Below are positions 22,666-32,741 of a stretch of 64,000 bases of DNA, piece by piece. Position numbers and translations under genes: made by a program. This DNA is from Pseudoduganella plicata (GTDB lineage Bacteria > Pseudomonadota > Gammaproteobacteria > Burkholderiales > Burkholderiaceae_D). The first letter of the stretch is position 1. Every line of letters begins with the position of its first letter. The notes under the pieces are model-generated. The model was not told the DNA's origin and made no database searches. It saw only the letters and a program-made list of their open reading frames with translations. The stretch covers positions 5,394,001-5,458,000 of the forward strand of contig NZ_CP038026.1 of the NCBI RefSeq assembly GCF_004421005.1, in the 5' to 3' direction.

Positions 22666-24471
22666 ATGTCACTCACCTTGAGATTGATGCGCTGCTGGCC
22701 ATGCCTGCTGCTGGCCGCGGCGCCGGCGCTGGCGGCCGATTCCGACGTCGAGAAGCTGACGAAGGACCCGAAGAACTGGGCGATGCAGTCCGGCGACCTG
22801 GCCAATCACCGCTACAGCGAACTGAAGCAGATCACCAACAAGAACGCCAGGAACCTGCAGGTGGCGTGGACCTTCTCGACCGGCGTGCTGCGCGGGCACG
22901 AAGGCGGCCCGCTCGTTATCGGCGACACGCTGTACATCCACAGCCCGTTCCCCAACAAGGTGTTCGCGCTGTCGCTGGAAGACCAGAGCATCCGCTGGAA
23001 GTACGAGCCGAAGCAGGATCCCACGGTCATCCCCGTGATGTGCTGCGACACGGTCAACCGGGGCGTCGCCTATGCCAACGGCAAGATCTTCCTGCAGCAG
23101 GCGGACACGACCCTCGTCGCGCTGGACGCGAAAACGGGTGCCGAACTGTGGAAGGTCAAGGTAGGCGACCCGAAGCTGGGCGAAACGACGACCAACACGC
23201 CGCACGTGTTCAAGGACAAGGTCCTGACGGGCATCAGCGGCGGCGAGTTCGGCGTGCGCGGCCGCATCACGGCGCATGACATGAACACGGGCAAGGTGCT
23301 GTGGAAGGCCTACAGCACGGGGCCGGACAACGAACTGATGGTGGACCCGCAGACGACCATGACATGGACCAACGGCAAGATGGCGCCGATCGGTGCGGAC
23401 TCGTCGCTCAAGACCTGGAAGGGCGACCAGTGGAAGCTGGGCGGCGGCACCACCTGGGGCTGGTACAGCTACGATCCGGCCACCAACCTCGTCTATTACG
23501 GCACCGGCAACCCCAGCACGTGGAACCCGCGCCAGCGTCCCGGCGACAACAAGTGGTCGATGACGATCTTCGCGCGCGACCTCGATACGGGCAAGGCGAA
23601 GTGGGTCTACCAGATGACGCCGCACGACGAGTGGGACTATGACGGCGTCAACGAAATGATCCTGGCCGACATCAAGGTCAAGGGGACGCCACGCAAGGCG
23701 CTGGTGCACTTCGACCGCAACGGTTTCGGTTACACCCTCGACCGCGTGACCGGCGAGCTGCTGGTGGCCGAGAAATTCGATCCGAAGGTCAACTGGGCCA
23801 CGCACGTCGACATGAAGACGGGCCGGCCGCAAGTGGTGGACAAGTACAGCACCGACAAGAACGGACCGGACTTCAATTCGAAAGGCATCTGCCCGTCCGC
23901 GTTGGGCACGAAGGACCAGCAGCCAGCCAGCTACAACCGCAAGACGGGGCTGTTCTACGTGCCGACCAATCACGTCTGCATGGACTACGAGCCGTTCCAG
24001 GTGGAGTACACGGCCGGCCAGCCGTACGTGGGTTCCACGTTGTCGATGTACGCCGCGCCGGACAGCCATGGCGGCCTGGGCAACTTCATTGCCTGGGACG
24101 CGGGCACCGGCAAGATCGTCTGGTCCAAACCGGAGAAATTCTCCGTCTGGAGCGGGGCTCTGTCCACGGCCGGCGACGTCGTGTTCTACGGCACCCTGGA
24201 AGGCTACCTGAAGGCGGTGGACCTGAACGGCAAGGAGCTGTGGAAGTTCAAGACGCCTTCGGGGATCGTCGGCAACGTCCACACGTGGGAATACAAGGGC
24301 AAGCAGTATATCGGCGTGCTGTCGGGCATCGGCGGCTGGGCCGGCATCGGCCTCGCGGCCGGGCTGACGAAGGGCACGGAAGGCCTCGGCGCCGTGGGCG
24401 GCTACAAGGACCTGGCCAAGTACACCGAGCTGGGCGGCGTGCTGACGGTGTTCGCGCTGCCCGACCGCTGA
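22666..24471 (+). CDS. xoxF: Lanthanide-dependent PQQ methanol/ethanol dehydrogenase, XoxF type
   Basis: Periplasmic quinoprotein that oxidises methanol or other primary alcohols and passes electrons to cytochrome XoxG. 601 residues with signal peptide ending ALAAD. The eight-bladed propeller shows PQQ features: vicinal cysteines VMCCDTV (Cys126-Cys127), and TPHDEWDYDGVNEM, where Asp324 is the catalytic base and Asp326, two residues on, is the extra metal ligand known to mark lanthanide enzymes (Ala in calcium MxaF). Disc-like W motifs include GTGNPSTWNPRQRPGDNKWS. Followed by xoxG and xoxJ, confirming XoxF rather than ExaA. Confidence 0.94.
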   Translation: MSLTLRLMRCWPCLLLAAAPALAADSDVEKLTKDPKNWAMQSGDLANHRYSELKQITNKNARNLQVAWTFSTGVLRGHEGGPLVIGDTLYIHSPFPNKVFALSLEDQSIRWKYEPKQDPTVIPVMCCDTVNRGVAYANGKIFLQQADTTLVALDAKTGAELWKVKVGDPKLGETTTNTPHVFKDKVLTGISGGEFGVRGRITAHDMNTGKVLWKAYSTGPDNELMVDPQTTMTWTNGKMAPIGADSSLKTWKGDQWKLGGGTTWGWYSYDPATNLVYYGTGNPSTWNPRQRPGDNKWSMTIFARDLDTGKAKWVYQMTPHDEWDYDGVNEMILADIKVKGTPRKALVHFDRNGFGYTLDRVTGELLVAEKFDPKVNWATHVDMKTGRPQVVDKYSTDKNGPDFNSKGICPSALGTKDQQPASYNRKTGLFYVPTNHVCMDYEPFQVEYTAGQPYVGSTLSMYAAPDSHGGLGNFIAWDAGTGKIVWSKPEKFSVWSGALSTAGDVVFYGTLEGYLKAVDLNGKELWKFKTPSGIVGNVHTWEYKGKQYIGVLSGIGGWAGIGLAAGLTKGTEGLGAVGGYKDLAKYTELGGVLTVFALPDR

Positions 24472-24482
24472 TTCGTCAACCC

Positions 24483-24504
24483 GGAAGCGGCCATGGCCGC
24501 TTCC
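24483..24504. other. Perfect 22-base palindrome between xoxF and xoxG
   Basis: Centre AAGCGGCCATGGCCGCTT; forms an 11-pair hairpin in the message 12 bases after the xoxF stop and 20 before the xoxG start. There is no T run, so it is not a classic terminator; it may stabilise the upstream xoxF message or lower downstream expression. Confidence 0.6.
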
Positions 24505-24523
24505 AACTTCCCGGACCCGAACC

Positions 24524-24928
24524 ATGAACCGATACATCAAATTGCTGTGCATCGCGGTGTGCTGTCTTGCCGGGCTGCCGGCGCTGGCCGATACGCCGCC
24601 GTACCAGGTCGCCGATGGCAACAAGGTCGATCCGCATACGCTGACGGGCTGGCGCACGTGGCGCGCCATGGCATGCGAGCGCTGCCACGGTGCGGCGCAG
24701 GAAGGCATGGTGGGCCCGTCGCTGGTGGAAAGCCTGAAGGTGCTCACCAAAGACCAGTTCAAGAACGTCGTACTGCATGGCCGCATCGACAAGGGCATGC
24801 CCAATTTCGATGGCAGCAAGATGGTGACGGAAAACATCGACTTCCTGTACGCCTACCTGAAAGGACGCTCGGACGGGGCAATCGAGCCCGGCCGGCTGCA
24901 GGAGATCGGCAAGGAGGGCGGTCAATGA
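24524..24928 (+). CDS. xoxG: XoxG-like c-type cytochrome
   Basis: 134-residue periplasmic monoheme cytochrome, probable electron acceptor of XoxF. Signal peptide MNRYIKLLCIAVCCLAGLPA, then heme site ACERCHG (Cys51, Cys54, His55) and a likely Met axial ligand in GKGMPNFDGSKM. Smaller than MxaG-type cytochromes (about 170-200 residues). It starts 52 bases after xoxF, beyond a palindrome, and overlaps xoxJ by ATGA. Confidence 0.88.
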   Translation: MNRYIKLLCIAVCCLAGLPALADTPPYQVADGNKVDPHTLTGWRTWRAMACERCHGAAQEGMVGPSLVESLKVLTKDQFKNVVLHGRIDKGMPNFDGSKMVTENIDFLYAYLKGRSDGAIEPGRLQEIGKEGGQ

Positions 24929-25761
24929 AGCTGCGCCCTCTGCTGGTCGGCGCGGTGTGCCTGCTGGCGTCCGGGGCGGCGGCGGCGGACGGGCCGGGGC
25001 AGGACGGCGTGCTGCGCGTCTGCCAGGACCCGAACAACCTGCCGCTGTCGAGCCACGCGCTGGCAGGGTTCGAGAACCGCATCGCCGCGCTGCTGGCCGA
25101 TGAACTGCACTGGAAGCTCGAACACACGTGGTACCCGCAGCGCATGGGCTTTATCCGCAATACGCTGCGCGCGAAGGTCGAACACACGGAGCGCTACAAG
25201 TGCGACCTCGTCACGGGTGTGCCGAAAGGATTCGACATGGCGGCCACCACGCGGCCCTACTACCGTTCCACCTACGCGATGGCTTATGTGAAGGGCAAGG
25301 GCCTGGACGGCGTGCAGGGACTGGACGGCCTGCTGGCCCTTGACGCGGGGTCGCGGCGCAAACTGCGCTTCGGCGCGTTCGCCGGTTCGCCCGTTACCGA
25401 CTGGCTGCTGCGGCACGGGTTGATGGAACAGGTCGAGTGGTACCGGAGCCAGACGGGCGACGCGGAGCAGTACCCCGGCGAGATGATCGAAAAGGACCTG
25501 GCCAGCGGCAAGATCGACGTGGCGTTCGCCTGGGGGCCGATCGCCGGCTACTTTGCCCGAAATGCGCAGGGCGCGCCCATCGTGGCCGTGCCGCTCGCCT
25601 CGACGCCGGGATTGAAGTTCGATTTCGAGATCGCGATGGCCGTGCGCCACGGCGACGAGGCGTTCCGCCGGCGCATCGACGCACTGCTCGAAGCGAACGG
25701 CGCGAAGATCGACGCCATCCTGCGCCGGTACGGCGTGCCGCTGCTGCCACTGCAACCATGA
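24925..25761 (+). CDS. xoxJ: XoxJ/MoxJ periplasmic substrate-binding-like protein
   Basis: 278-residue periplasmic protein of the solute-binding fold (SBP_bac_3-like), signal peptide to about residue 21. The N-terminal RVCQDPNNLPLSSHALAGFE is the hallmark of the MoxJ/XoxJ family, followed by LVTGVPKGFDMAATTRPYYR. XoxJ is thought to help maturation or activation of the dehydrogenase. Start overlaps the xoxG stop (ATGA), and its own stop overlaps the next ATG in the same way, so the operon is tightly coupled. Confidence 0.9.
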   Translation: MKLRPLLVGAVCLLASGAAAADGPGQDGVLRVCQDPNNLPLSSHALAGFENRIAALLADELHWKLEHTWYPQRMGFIRNTLRAKVEHTERYKCDLVTGVPKGFDMAATTRPYYRSTYAMAYVKGKGLDGVQGLDGLLALDAGSRRKLRFGAFAGSPVTDWLLRHGLMEQVEWYRSQTGDAEQYPGEMIEKDLASGKIDVAFAWGPIAGYFARNAQGAPIVAVPLASTPGLKFDFEIAMAVRHGDEAFRRRIDALLEANGAKIDAILRRYGVPLLPLQP

Positions 25762-26414
25762 CGGGCCTTGTGGAAGTCAGGCTGCGCGCCGCCGGCGCCA
25801 TCGCCGCACTGGCGGCGGCGGGCGCGTGCGCCCAGCCGGTCTCGCCGGCCGAGGTGCTGCTGTTCGAGACGGACCATTTGGCGGAACTGCGTGCGCCTGC
25901 CACGCTGGTGTACGACTTTCGCGGCCACGGTGACGCGCCATTCACGGACACCGTCCGGCTCGATCTGGCACAGCGGGGCGGCGGCACGCGCGCGACCGTG
26001 CGCTTCCTGTCCGGCGAGCGCCGGTACGAACTGCCGCAGCTGGACGACGCTCGCGGCAATCCCGTGCTGCTGGGGTTCCTCGAACGCGACATCGCGCAGA
26101 TGGGGCGGCTGACAGGCGGCTCGGCGACGTACTTCCGCAAGCGCATCCGCATGGCGCTGGCGGCCGGGGCACAGGTCGTTGCCCAGCCCATCGCATGGCA
26201 CGGAAAGCAGGTGCCGGCGCGGCTGGTACGCATCCAGCCGTACCGGGACGACCCGCTGCATGCACGGTTGGAAAGATACGCCGGCAAGACCTACCGCTTC
26301 GTCCTCAGCGACAGCGTGCCAGGCGGGGTCTACCAGCTGGGCACGGCGCTGGCCGATGGCGCTCCGGACGACGAGACGCTGACGCTTGTCGATGCGCTGG
26401 CGCAGCCACGGTGA
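25758..26414 (+). CDS. Unknown exported protein of the xox operon
   Basis: 218 residues; N-terminal hydrophobic signal (AAGAIAALAAAGACAQPVSP) followed by a beta-rich soluble domain with VLLFETDHLAEL, ATLVYDFRGHGD, and TYRFVLSDSVPGGVYQLGTA. No cofactor motif seen. I do not recognise a named family; the pattern resembles periplasmic proteins that measure or bind lipophilic ligands, but this is weak. ATGA overlap with xoxJ shows co-translation. Function probably tied to the dehydrogenase system. Confidence 0.8.
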   Translation: MTGLVEVRLRAAGAIAALAAAGACAQPVSPAEVLLFETDHLAELRAPATLVYDFRGHGDAPFTDTVRLDLAQRGGGTRATVRFLSGERRYELPQLDDARGNPVLLGFLERDIAQMGRLTGGSATYFRKRIRMALAAGAQVVAQPIAWHGKQVPARLVRIQPYRDDPLHARLERYAGKTYRFVLSDSVPGGVYQLGTALADGAPDDETLTLVDALAQPR

Positions 26415-26450
26415 ACGCAGCCGTCAAACCAATGAGAGCGGAGGCCGGCC

Positions 26451-27449
26451 ATGGCGTCGTTGAAGGTATTTGCATTCGATTACGCCACGGCCGGCGGCCC
26501 GCTTCCCCGTCCGTTGCCGCATGCGCTGGCGTGCCAGCACGCCGTACTGCTCGATGCGCTGCTGGCCGATCTGGCCGCGCTGCCGCAGGTCACGCTGTCC
26601 ACGATGGCCGATGACGGTGCCAGCGCTTCGGCCCGGATGCCCTTCCGCCAGCGCTTTGCCGCCGGCGTGCAGGCGGCCGACGCCGTATGGCCACTGGCGA
26701 CGGAATCTGCCCGCCTGCTGGAAGGCCTGTCGCGCGAGATCCTGGACGGCAAGCGCATCCTGCTGGGCAGCGCCCCCGGTGCCGTGCGGGTGGCGGCCAG
26801 CAAGCTGAAGGTCGCGCGTGCGCTGGCCGATGGCGGCGTGCCCGTCGTGCCCACGTTCCGGCCCCACGGCGCGTTGCCGGACCTGATTGGTGCCTGGGTC
26901 GTCAAGCCGGACGACGGCGCCGGCTGCCTCGACACGCGCCTGTTCGGCGACCGTGCCGCGGCCCTGGCGTGGATACGGGCCAGCGGCGCGCAGGGCTGCG
27001 TGCTGCAGCCTTTCGTGCCGGGCCGCCTGGGCAGCCTGTCGCTGGTGTGCTGCGACGGCACGGCGCGTGTGCTGGCGTGCAACCTGGAACGCGTGGCGAT
27101 GCGCGACAACCATTTTCATTTCCTGGGAAGTACCGTCAACGGGCTCGATGACCATGACGGCGAGCTGGCGCGGCTGGGCCAGGCCGTGGCGGCGGCGCTG
27201 CCCACGCTGTGGGGGTACGTCGGGGTGGACTTCATCCTGGCCGACGGCGGGCCGGTGGTGCTGGACGTCAATCCGCGCCTGACGGTCGCCTATGCCGGCC
27301 TGCACGCGTCGATCGGCTGCAATCCGGCCGGGCTCGTCATCGATCTGCTGCGCGGGCCTGCCGCGATGCCGGCGGCGCCGGGACAACGGCGGGTCGTGAG
27401 CGTCGACGTCGCCAGCGCCGATATCGGCAACTTCGGGCTGGAAGCTTAG
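26451..27449 (+). CDS. ATP-grasp ligase of the xox operon (COG1821/MfnD-like)
   Basis: 332-residue cytoplasmic ATP-grasp enzyme. Start VFAFDYATAGG is like the tyramine-glutamate ligase MfnD/COG1821 group; middle has KLKVARALADGGVPVVPTF, ATP-binding WVVKPDDGAGCLDTRLF, and metal-binding VVLDVNPRLTVAYAGLH. Relatives occur in one-carbon cofactor (methanofuran/tetrahydromethanopterin) clusters of methylotrophs, but no other such genes are here. It joins an amine and a carboxylate with ATP; product unknown. Last gene of the operon, ribosome site GCGGAGG; its stop overlaps the convergent gene's stop by 4 bases. Confidence 0.85.
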   Translation: MASLKVFAFDYATAGGPLPRPLPHALACQHAVLLDALLADLAALPQVTLSTMADDGASASARMPFRQRFAAGVQAADAVWPLATESARLLEGLSREILDGKRILLGSAPGAVRVAASKLKVARALADGGVPVVPTFRPHGALPDLIGAWVVKPDDGAGCLDTRLFGDRAAALAWIRASGAQGCVLQPFVPGRLGSLSLVCCDGTARVLACNLERVAMRDNHFHFLGSTVNGLDDHDGELARLGQAVAAALPTLWGYVGVDFILADGGPVVLDVNPRLTVAYAGLHASIGCNPAGLVIDLLRGPAAMPAAPGQRRVVSVDVASADIGNFGLEA

Positions 27450-28378
27450 CGGATCGCCACGCCCCACGGCAGCTTGCCGACAGGGATGTCGAGCAGCCGC
27501 TTGCGGCTGGCCGTGTCGATGACGGAAACGCTGTGCGAACGGCCGTTGGCGACGTAGAGTTTGCGGCCGTCCGGCGTCAGCGCCATGTTCCACGGCCGCT
27601 GGCCGACGGGGATGGTGGCGACGACCTCGTTGCTGGCCGTGTCGATGACCGACACGCTGGCGTCGCCCCCGTTGGACACGTAGACCTGGCTGCCGTCCGG
27701 ATGCACGGCCACGCCGTTGGCGCGCAGCCCCGCGCGGATGCGGGCCACGATGGCGAATTTGCGGGTATCGATGACGAACACCTCGTTGGCGTTCTCGGCG
27801 GCGACGTAGGCGCGGCTGCTGTCCGGCAGGAAACCGATGCCGCGCGGCCGGGCGCCCACGCTGACCTGGGCCAGCTGTTTGCGGCTGGCGAAATCGATGA
27901 TGTCGACCGCGTCGCCTTCTTCCGCGCTGACGAACAGCAGGCGCCCATCCGGGCTGAACACGGCATGCTCGGGATTCTTCCCGCGCACGGGAATGGCGAA
28001 CGCCAGCGTGTTGCTGGCCGTATCCGTGACGGCGATCTCGTTGTGACCCTCGATGGCCGCGACGACCCAGCGCCCGTCCGGCGACATCGACACCCCTTCC
28101 GGCGAATCGCCCAGCGCGACGACGGCGCCCGGCTTGCGCGCGTCCAGGTCGACCAGCTGCAGCCGGTTGTTGGGCTGGTCGCTGACGTACAGCCAGCGCT
28201 TGCCGACCGCCAGCCCGCGCGGCTTGGTGCCGCCGGGCAGGTCGGCCACCACCTTGTCGGTGGCCGTGTCGATGACGGAAATCGTGCCGGAGCCTTCGTT
28301 CGGCACATAGGCAAGCGGGGCGGCCAGCGCGCAGCAGGGCAGTGCGGCCAGCAGGAACAGTTTCGCCGGATGGATCAT
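27446..28378 (-). CDS. Periplasmic YVTN beta-propeller repeat protein
   Basis: 310 residues with signal peptide (AKLFLLAALPCCALA) and about seven repeats of the type VSVIDTA-x-N-x-VVATIPVG, e.g. GTISVIDTATDKVVADLPGG and VYVSNGGDASVSVIDTASNE. These repeats form a propeller that often accompanies PQQ alcohol dehydrogenases. Start chosen at ATG 28378, one base after the regulator stop; longer frame lies inside the regulator gene. Co-transcribed with the sigma-54 activator, so the two may be expressed before induction. Role not established. Confidence 0.88.
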   Translation of the reverse strand: MIHPAKLFLLAALPCCALAAPLAYVPNEGSGTISVIDTATDKVVADLPGGTKPRGLAVGKRWLYVSDQPNNRLQLVDLDARKPGAVVALGDSPEGVSMSPDGRWVVAAIEGHNEIAVTDTASNTLAFAIPVRGKNPEHAVFSPDGRLLFVSAEEGDAVDIIDFASRKQLAQVSVGARPRGIGFLPDSSRAYVAAENANEVFVIDTRKFAIVARIRAGLRANGVAVHPDGSQVYVSNGGDASVSVIDTASNEVVATIPVGQRPWNMALTPDGRKLYVANGRSHSVSVIDTASRKRLLDIPVGKLPWGVAIR

Positions 28379-28379
28379 G

Positions 28380-30338
<1,959 letters not shown>

Positions 30339-30619
30339 GCTGTCTCCTCTGTCCGCAACTGGCGCACCGCTTCGTCGAAGCCTGCGGGCACCGCCGCTTT
30401 CTGGACTGTTGTATGGGTATGAGAATACACCTTTCGGCGCGCCATGGTGCGGCCGGGTAGCGTTTTTTTGGTGCGGCGGCCGCTGTCCGGCCGCCGCTAC
30501 AACGTGGGCCTGCTCCTACGGGGCCGCGGCCTCGGCGCCGATACGCCGGCGCCCTCGGGACGCGCAACATGGTCGGCAGCGGCCGCTGCTGCAGGCCATA
30601 AAAAACGGAGGAAGACACC

Positions 30620-31146
30620 ATGGATACGCAACAAAAAGGCAGGGAGGCCAAGCGCTCGGGCAACAGCACGGAACCCACCGTCGCGGGCGCCAGCATGCAG
30701 TCGAAGGCGCCCGGCGCGCAGCAGGCCGGCAGCGCCAATGTACAGTCGGCTACGGCCGAGGAAGGGGGCGGTACGTTGCGCGACCGCGGCAATCTGCAGG
30801 CGGGCTCGGGCGGCGACGACGGCGGCAGTGCGCGTGGGGGCGCCGGAGCGCAGAAGTCCGGCTTCAGCGCCCGCCAGCAGGGCGAACGCAACGCGGTCCG
30901 GGCCGAGCAAGAGCGCAAGGGGGGGCGCAGCAGTCCGGCTACGGGGGCCTGGAGCAGAAGCGACGGGCCGGTTCGGCGGAGTCTCCGGCCGGACCGCAGT
31001 TCTCGCGTCAGGCGGGCGGGGCGGTCAACGTCCAGCAGACCGACCGGGCCCGTTCCGATCCGGGCAGCAAGCAGCCGCGCTACGACGACAGCATCGAAGG
31101 CAAGCAGGCGCGCTACGACTCCGCCCGTAATCGCGGCGGCGACTGA
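30620..31146 (+). pseudogene. Hydrophilic Gly/Gln/Ser-rich protein gene, frameshifted at a G run
   Basis: Begins well: AACGGAGGAAG ribosome site, ATG at 30620, MDTQQKGREAKRSGNSTEPT, and continues Gln/Gly/Ala-rich to EQERKGG. At the seven-G run 30919-30925 the frame turns Arg/Ser/Thr-rich, a sign of wrong frame. With one more G, translation would continue as GAQQSGYGGLEQKRRAG... to QARYDSARNRGGD and stop at 31146, about 175 residues of uniform composition. So either the gene is broken or the sequence lacks a base. The product would be a disordered, stress-protein-like polypeptide of unknown role. Confidence 0.7.
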
Positions 31147-31310
31147 TCCGCTGTAGGCTGATCCGATACCTGGTGCAGGCACCCGCGGGGCCTCCGGGCC
31201 CGGCGGGGTGCCGGTCCTCGCATACCGCACGGCACCTCCGGCATTTGCCTGTTGGCCGCCAGCCGTCCAGCCCCCGCTGTACAATGCCACTTCGACAAGA
31301 AGGGAGCGGC

Positions 31311-32741
31311 ATGAACGAACAGCTGGCCAGGGACGTGGTACTGGTGAAAGCCATCGAAACCACAGACCAGAAACGCGAAATCCTTACCGACGACGACCGG
31401 CGCTACGCGAACCGCACGGCGCGCGAGCTGGCGCAGTGGCAGGCTTCGGAAACGAAGTCGGCGGCCACTTCCGAACACTTCCTGCAGCAGCGTGCCGAAC
31501 AGGTCATCAAGAAGCTGTGCCAGCGCCACACGGCGTTTGCCGCGTTCGCCCGGCGCCGCACCGGACTGCACGGTGTCGCGTGGCTGTTGCCATTGCTGGC
31601 ACTGGCGCTGGGCGCGGGCCTGGACCGCATTACCGATCCGCACCGCGTCGACCTGCTGTCGGCCCCATTGCTTGCGATCGTGGCCTGGAACCTGCTGGTC
31701 TATCTCGTCATGCTGATCTGGCTGTGCCTCCCGAAGGCGGGCATGACGCGGCTGCGGGCCGCCTGGGTGCGGCGCCTGTCCGTTGGCCCGGCCGCCTTGC
31801 CGCGCAAGATGCCGCATGCGCTGTCGGCCGCGCTGTACGCGTTCATGGCCGAGTGGTCGCAATTGAGCGCGCGGCTGAACGCGGCGCGGCTGGCGCGCAC
31901 CATCCACCTGTCGGCAGCGCTGTTTGCCGCGGGCGCGCTGGCGTCGCTGTACGCGCGCGGCGTGATGTCGCAGTACGGCGCGGGTTGGGAAAGCACGTTC
32001 CTCGATGCCACGCAGGTGCACCAGCTGCTGGCGATCCTGTTCTGGCCCGCGCAGGCCGTGTTCCCCCTGCAGGGATTTACTCTCGCCGAGGTCCAGGCAC
32101 TGCACTTCGCGGCGGGGCAGGGGTCCACGACTGCTGCGGCCGGCGCCCGCTGGGTGCATCTGTATGCCGCGACGCTGCTGCTGATCGTCGTGCTGCCCCG
32201 CCTGGGACTGGCGCTGCTGGCGGCGATGCAGGCTGGCTGGCTGGCGCGGCGTTTCCCGCTCGACCTGGCACAACCGTATTTCCGCCAGCTGACGGATGCC
32301 GCCGGTGGCGAGCCGGGACTGCTGCGCGTACTGCCGTACAGCTTCACCCTGGACGAGGCCCGCAGCAAGGGGCTGGAAGCCGTCGCCGTCAGCCTGCTGG
32401 GCGAACGGGCGCGCGTGCGGCTGGCGCCATCGGTCGGTTATGGCGAGGATGCCGTGGCACTGGCCGATGACAAACCGGACGCCACGTTGACCGCGGTCCT
32501 GTTCAGCCTGGCTGCCACGCCGGAGAAGGAAAACCATGGCGCCTTCCTCGCGTCCGCCGTACGCGCTGCCAAGGCCCCCATCGCCGTGCTGATCGACGAC
32601 TCGGCATTCCGGGCGCGCACCACGGAACCGCAGCGCGTGCGCGAGCGGGTGGAGCTGTGGCGCGAGTTCTGCATCTTCCATGGTGTCGAGCCCACCGTCG
32701 TCGACCTGCTCGCACCGGCACCGGCACAGGAGGGCGTATGA
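31311..32741 (+). CDS. DUF2868 membrane protein
   Basis: 476-residue protein with a charged N-terminal helix bundle (RYANRTARELAQWQASE) and about four membrane helices: near residues 86-102, 113-138, 200-220 and 285-305, plus a C-terminal cytoplasmic domain. DUF2868 genes are usually found directly before a DUF3482 GTPase gene, as here, where the stop overlaps the next ATG (ATGA). Function of the pair is unknown; membrane-associated GTPase control of an envelope process is an inference. Start at ATG 31311 with AGGGAGCGGC before it. Confidence 0.88.
   Translation: MNEQLARDVVLVKAIETTDQKREILTDDDRRYANRTARELAQWQASETKSAATSEHFLQQRAEQVIKKLCQRHTAFAAFARRRTGLHGVAWLLPLLALALGAGLDRITDPHRVDLLSAPLLAIVAWNLLVYLVMLIWLCLPKAGMTRLRAAWVRRLSVGPAALPRKMPHALSAALYAFMAEWSQLSARLNAARLARTIHLSAALFAAGALASLYARGVMSQYGAGWESTFLDATQVHQLLAILFWPAQAVFPLQGFTLAEVQALHFAAGQGSTTAAAGARWVHLYAATLLLIVVLPRLGLALLAAMQAGWLARRFPLDLAQPYFRQLTDAAGGEPGLLRVLPYSFTLDEARSKGLEAVAVSLLGERARVRLAPSVGYGEDAVALADDKPDATLTAVLFSLAATPEKENHGAFLASAVRAAKAPIAVLIDDSAFRARTTEPQRVRERVELWREFCIFHGVEPTVVDLLAPAPAQEGV

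Noticed and set aside
22666..24471. Calcium-type MxaF or ethanol-type ExaA instead of XoxF
   Set aside because: The Asp at the discriminating position and adjacent xoxG/xoxJ favour XoxF; no mxaI is present.
24483..24504. Terminator separating xoxF from xoxG
   Set aside because: The hairpin is strong, but no T run follows on either strand and the genes belong to one functional unit.
22669..24837. 722-codon minus-strand frame opposite xoxF
   Set aside because: xoxF on the plus strand has conserved catalytic and metal residues; the reverse frame is incidental.
26451..27449. Part of a methanofuran/tetrahydromethanopterin gene cluster
   Set aside because: None of the pathway genes (fae, mtdB, mch, fhc) are in the window; formaldehyde here is handled by glutathione enzymes.
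30444..31130. Alternative 228-codon plus-strand frame across the 30620 gene
   Set aside because: It has no ribosome site and a Arg/Ala/Pro-biased product; the frame with the ribosome site at 30610 plus a frameshift explains the region better.
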